DNA from: Pseudomonas sp. PD9R | GTDB taxonomy: Bacteria > Pseudomonadota > Gammaproteobacteria > Pseudomonadales > Pseudomonadaceae | Reading direction: 5' to 3' | NCBI RefSeq assembly: GCF_019200975.1 | Contig: NZ_JAHTMR010000029.1 | Coordinates: 1-41,854, forward strand | DNA: 41,854 bases | In this document: piece by piece, positions 41,848 to 41,854 of the stretch | Layout of the letters: each line of letters starts with the position of its first letter | Position numbering within the stretch: the first letter of the stretch is position 1 | Position numbers and translations under genes: made by a program | Notes under the pieces: model-generated | What the model was told of the DNA's origin: nothing | Databases searched by the model: none | The model's input: the letters and a program-made list of their open reading frames with translations, nothing else

Positions 41848-41854
41848 GCGCGCC

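Noticed and set aside
41565..41854. Part of the 16S rRNA gene
   Set aside because: Only promoters are present; the sequence stops at the third -10 region.
1..41854. Prophage, toxin-antitoxin, restriction or other defence cluster; tRNA genes
   Set aside because: I looked for phage structural genes, small paired genes with toxin motifs, methylase or nuclease motifs, and tRNA-like cloverleafs, and recognised none.

Overview
The window reads as chromosomal DNA of a Pseudomonas of the fluorescens group. The evidence is the gene order: a coxB-coxA-ctaG-coIII / SURF1-ctaA-cyoE-SCO1 block beside carbonic anhydrase and SulP, trpI divergent from trpBA, and gcdR divergent from gcdH. Supporting signs are the GC-rich codon use and the many Pseudomonas-type REP palindromes (GGAGCGAGCTTGCTCGCGA). 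Most of the window is core metabolism. I see no prophage, CRISPR array, or canonical defence or secretion cluster.

Layout. 1-271: left end of an IS3-family element, cut by the window edge. 307-10184: terminal-oxidase region. The aa3/caa3-type cytochrome c oxidase operon (coxB, coxA, ctaG, coIII) and a heme-A/copper assembly operon (SURF1, a SCO-like protein, ctaA, cyoE, SCO1) both run on the minus strand, with a small DUF2909 membrane protein between them. REPINs sit at several gene ends. 9437-13870: a conserved gene of unknown function, a SulP transporter paired with a beta-carbonic anhydrase, and a radical SAM gene with a near-perfect LexA box. 14071-14465: an AT-rich island with a small EF-hand/dockerin-like protein and its terminator. 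14718-20898: secreted phosphatase, YheV-like zinc ribbon, oligopeptidase A, gamma-carbonic anhydrase, HAD phosphatase, a RAYT transposase flanked by REPINs, and a lipoprotein aminopeptidase. 20958-25057: small envelope and stress genes (two paired lipoproteins, two DUF1161 proteins, OsmC, LLM oxidoreductase, dodecin, DUF883). 25054-28103: trpI/trpBA. 28225-32653: small secreted proteins, including an operon of three DUF2388 paralogs plus a DUF4105 protein, and two DUF1127 genes. 32973-37573: succinyl/acetyl-CoA transferase and the three-gene pnt transhydrogenase operon. 38009-41481: the glutarate pathway (gcdR, gcdH, CoA transferase). 41565-41854: three tandem sigma70 promoters of an rRNA operon whose 16S gene lies beyond the right edge.

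How the genes work together. The left 9 kb builds one enzyme: CoxA, CoxB and CoIII are the oxidase. CyoE then CtaA convert heme B to heme O to heme A, SURF1 helps insert it, Cox11/CtaG serves CuB, and SCO1 serves CuA. TrpBA makes tryptophan from indole-glycerol phosphate under TrpI. GcdH and the class III CoA transferase degrade glutarate/glutaryl-CoA from lysine catabolism, probably under the LysR regulator next door.

The least explained parts are the DUF2388x3-DUF4105 operon, repeated TGTACTGGT/AACTGTAC motifs around both DUF1127 genes, the small EF-hand-like protein, the SOS-boxed radical SAM gene, and the REPIN/RAYT architecture. I did not find a clearly new multi-gene system. The DUF2388-DUF4105 operon is the best candidate for an uncharacterised one.
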